Source: JAISGQ01 sp964500965
GTDB lineage: Bacteria > Bacillota > Clostridia > Oscillospirales > Acutalibacteraceae
DNA length: 53,556 nucleotides
Assembly: GCA_964500965.1 (NCBI GenBank)
Contig: CAZCQZ010000010.1
Span: 1-53,556, forward strand
Reading direction: 5' to 3'
Positions 52,741-53,556 of the stretch are shown here, piece by piece. Made by a program: the position numbers and the translations under genes. Below the pieces are notes generated by a model that did no database searches, was not told the DNA's origin, and saw only the letters and a program-made list of their open reading frames with translations. Each line of letters begins with the position of its first letter. Positions within the stretch are counted from its first letter, which is position 1.

Positions 52741-53505
52741 ATGAAAAAAATATTTGCATTATTAACGGCTGTAATAATTATGTGTGCGGCAGCATTTCCC
52801 GTTTACGCCGATACAGAGGTTGATTACGTACTGGATACCGCCGGGATTTTGTCTTTTGCAGAGGAGCGCAATCTTGAGGAAAAAATCGCAGCGGCAAAAG
52901 AAAAATACGGCTGTGATATCGGCATTTACACCGTTGATTTCGGCAGCGAAACAGTAAGTGATTACGAAGCGCTGTGTTATGCGGAGGATTATTATAACTA
53001 TGCCGGTTTTGCCGATAACGGGATACTTCTGATGATATTTTTCGATAATGACGGCAGAGGCGGTTCGCGTATTGCCACAGCAGGCGAATGCATTGATATA
53101 TTCGATGATGACCTGCTCTATGAAATCGAGGATAATTATTACACTTACCTCAGTGACCGTGATTATTATAATGCCGCATTAAGCTTTGTATCGGATTGCA
53201 GCGATGAAATAACGAATTATTATTCCTTTAATTCCATATGGTTCTTACTGGCACCCGGAATCGGAGTTGTAATAGCGCTTATTTCCGTTAGTTCTATGAA
53301 AGGTCAGCTCAAATCGGTACGTTCAAAGCCAAATGCTTCCGACTATACCAAGTCGGGCAGTATGAAGCTTACCGCGTCAAGTGATGTTTTCCTTTACAGG
53401 AGAGTTACGAAAACGCCGAAGCCTCAGAATAACAGTTCCGGCGGCTCATCACATACCGGCTCCGGCGGACGCACATTCGGCGGCCATTCCGGCAGGAGAT
53501 TTTAA
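52741..53505 (+). CDS. TPM-domain membrane protein (YdjH/YgcG-like)
   Basis: This 254-residue protein has a signal peptide (about residues 1-23, cut after VYA) and a TPM domain (about 28-160; VDYVLDTAGILSFAEE at its start, acidic, with NGILLMIFFDNDGRGG). A membrane helix near 168-190 and a Gly/Ser/His-rich tail ending GGHSGRRF follow. TPM proteins include YgcG and the photosystem II repair factor Psb32. It is 12 bp after the YdjG-like gene, completing a ydjI-ydjG-ydjH-type set. A hairpin closes the operon. Confidence 0.87.
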   Translation: MKKIFALLTAVIIMCAAAFPVYADTEVDYVLDTAGILSFAEERNLEEKIAAAKEKYGCDIGIYTVDFGSETVSDYEALCYAEDYYNYAGFADNGILLMIFFDNDGRGGSRIATAGECIDIFDDDLLYEIEDNYYTYLSDRDYYNAALSFVSDCSDEITNYYSFNSIWFLLAPGIGVVIALISVSSMKGQLKSVRSKPNASDYTKSGSMKLTASSDVFLYRRVTKTPKPQNNSSGGSSHTGSGGRTFGGHSGRRF

Positions 53506-53524
53506 AACTTGATTGATTTAAAAA

Positions 53525-53556
53525 GCGGTTGTAAAAACGCGAGTTTTTACAACCGC
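53525..53556. terminator. Terminal hairpin of the SPFH/TPM cluster
   Basis: GCGGTTGTAAAAAC and GTTTTTACAACCGC pair perfectly around GCGA at the right edge. It is a variant of the GGCTGTAAAAA palindrome family. Confidence 0.75.

Noticed and set aside
1..53556. CRISPR arrays, insertion sequences, prophage genes, inteins, tRNA or rRNA genes
   Set aside because: I found no regularly spaced repeats, transposase or integrase frames, phage structural genes, intein blocks in dnaE, or recognisable tRNA/rRNA sequence. A tRNA scan and repeat finder would settle this.

Overview
The window looks like a chromosomal segment from an anaerobic, spore-forming member of the Clostridia, most likely a Ruminococcaceae/Oscillospirales-type gut or sediment bacterium. 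Three things suggest this: a tricistronic gerA-gerB-gerC germination operon; the Firmicutes order hprK, murB, rapZ, whiA, dnaE, pfkA; and an Hdr/Flx iron-sulfur complex typical of strict anaerobes. I see no insertion sequences, prophage genes, tRNA or rRNA genes, or CRISPR arrays.

Layout. (1) Positions 1-9420, minus strand: one compact operon running malate dehydrogenase, class II fumarase, HdrB, HdrC, HdrA, an MvhD-like FlxD, FlxC, FlxB, FlxA and a [2Fe-2S]/[4Fe-4S] subunit of fumarate-reductase/TfrB type that leaves the left edge. It has a good sigma-A promoter and a near-consensus Rex operator. (2) 9.6-16.2 kb, plus: a surface protein with Ig-like and FIVAR-like modules, then a 1480-residue SF1 helicase with a C-terminal nuclease-like domain. 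(3) 16.3-18.5 kb, plus: a small membrane protein and the NAD(P)HX repair enzyme Nnr. (4) 18.6-22.4 kb, minus: aconitase, isocitrate dehydrogenase and the NADH sensor Rex. (5) 22.5-30.8 kb, plus: a possible structured RNA, a TepA-like ClpP protease, a small ORF, UppP, FtsK/SpoIIIE, a YgiQ radical SAM protein, a ComEC-like metallo-beta-lactamase protein and a DUF3006 protein. (6) 30.8-35.2 kb, minus: NrdR with a putative autoregulatory NrdR box, then the gerABC operon. (7) 35.3-44.8 kb, plus: hprK, ROK glucokinase, murB, rapZ, whiA, dnaE and pfkA. (8) 44.9-50 kb, plus: purE-M-N-H-D. (9) 50.1-53.5 kb, plus: an SPFH/zinc-ribbon/TPM trio resembling Bacillus ydjI-ydjG-ydjH.

How it fits together. 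Both arms of an incomplete TCA cycle are present: an oxidative arm (aconitase, isocitrate dehydrogenase) co-transcribed with Rex, and a reductive arm (malate to fumarate, and probably to succinate) carrying a Rex-like operator. The reductive arm shares its operon with a complete HdrABC-FlxABCD set. This suggests that NADH oxidation, ferredoxin reduction and fumarate reduction may be coupled by flavin-based electron bifurcation. That arrangement is the most interesting candidate system here. The coupling is an inference from gene order and motifs, not something the sequence proves.

Starts were chosen by ribosome-binding site and family N-terminus. Promoters and operators were read by eye. No database search was possible.
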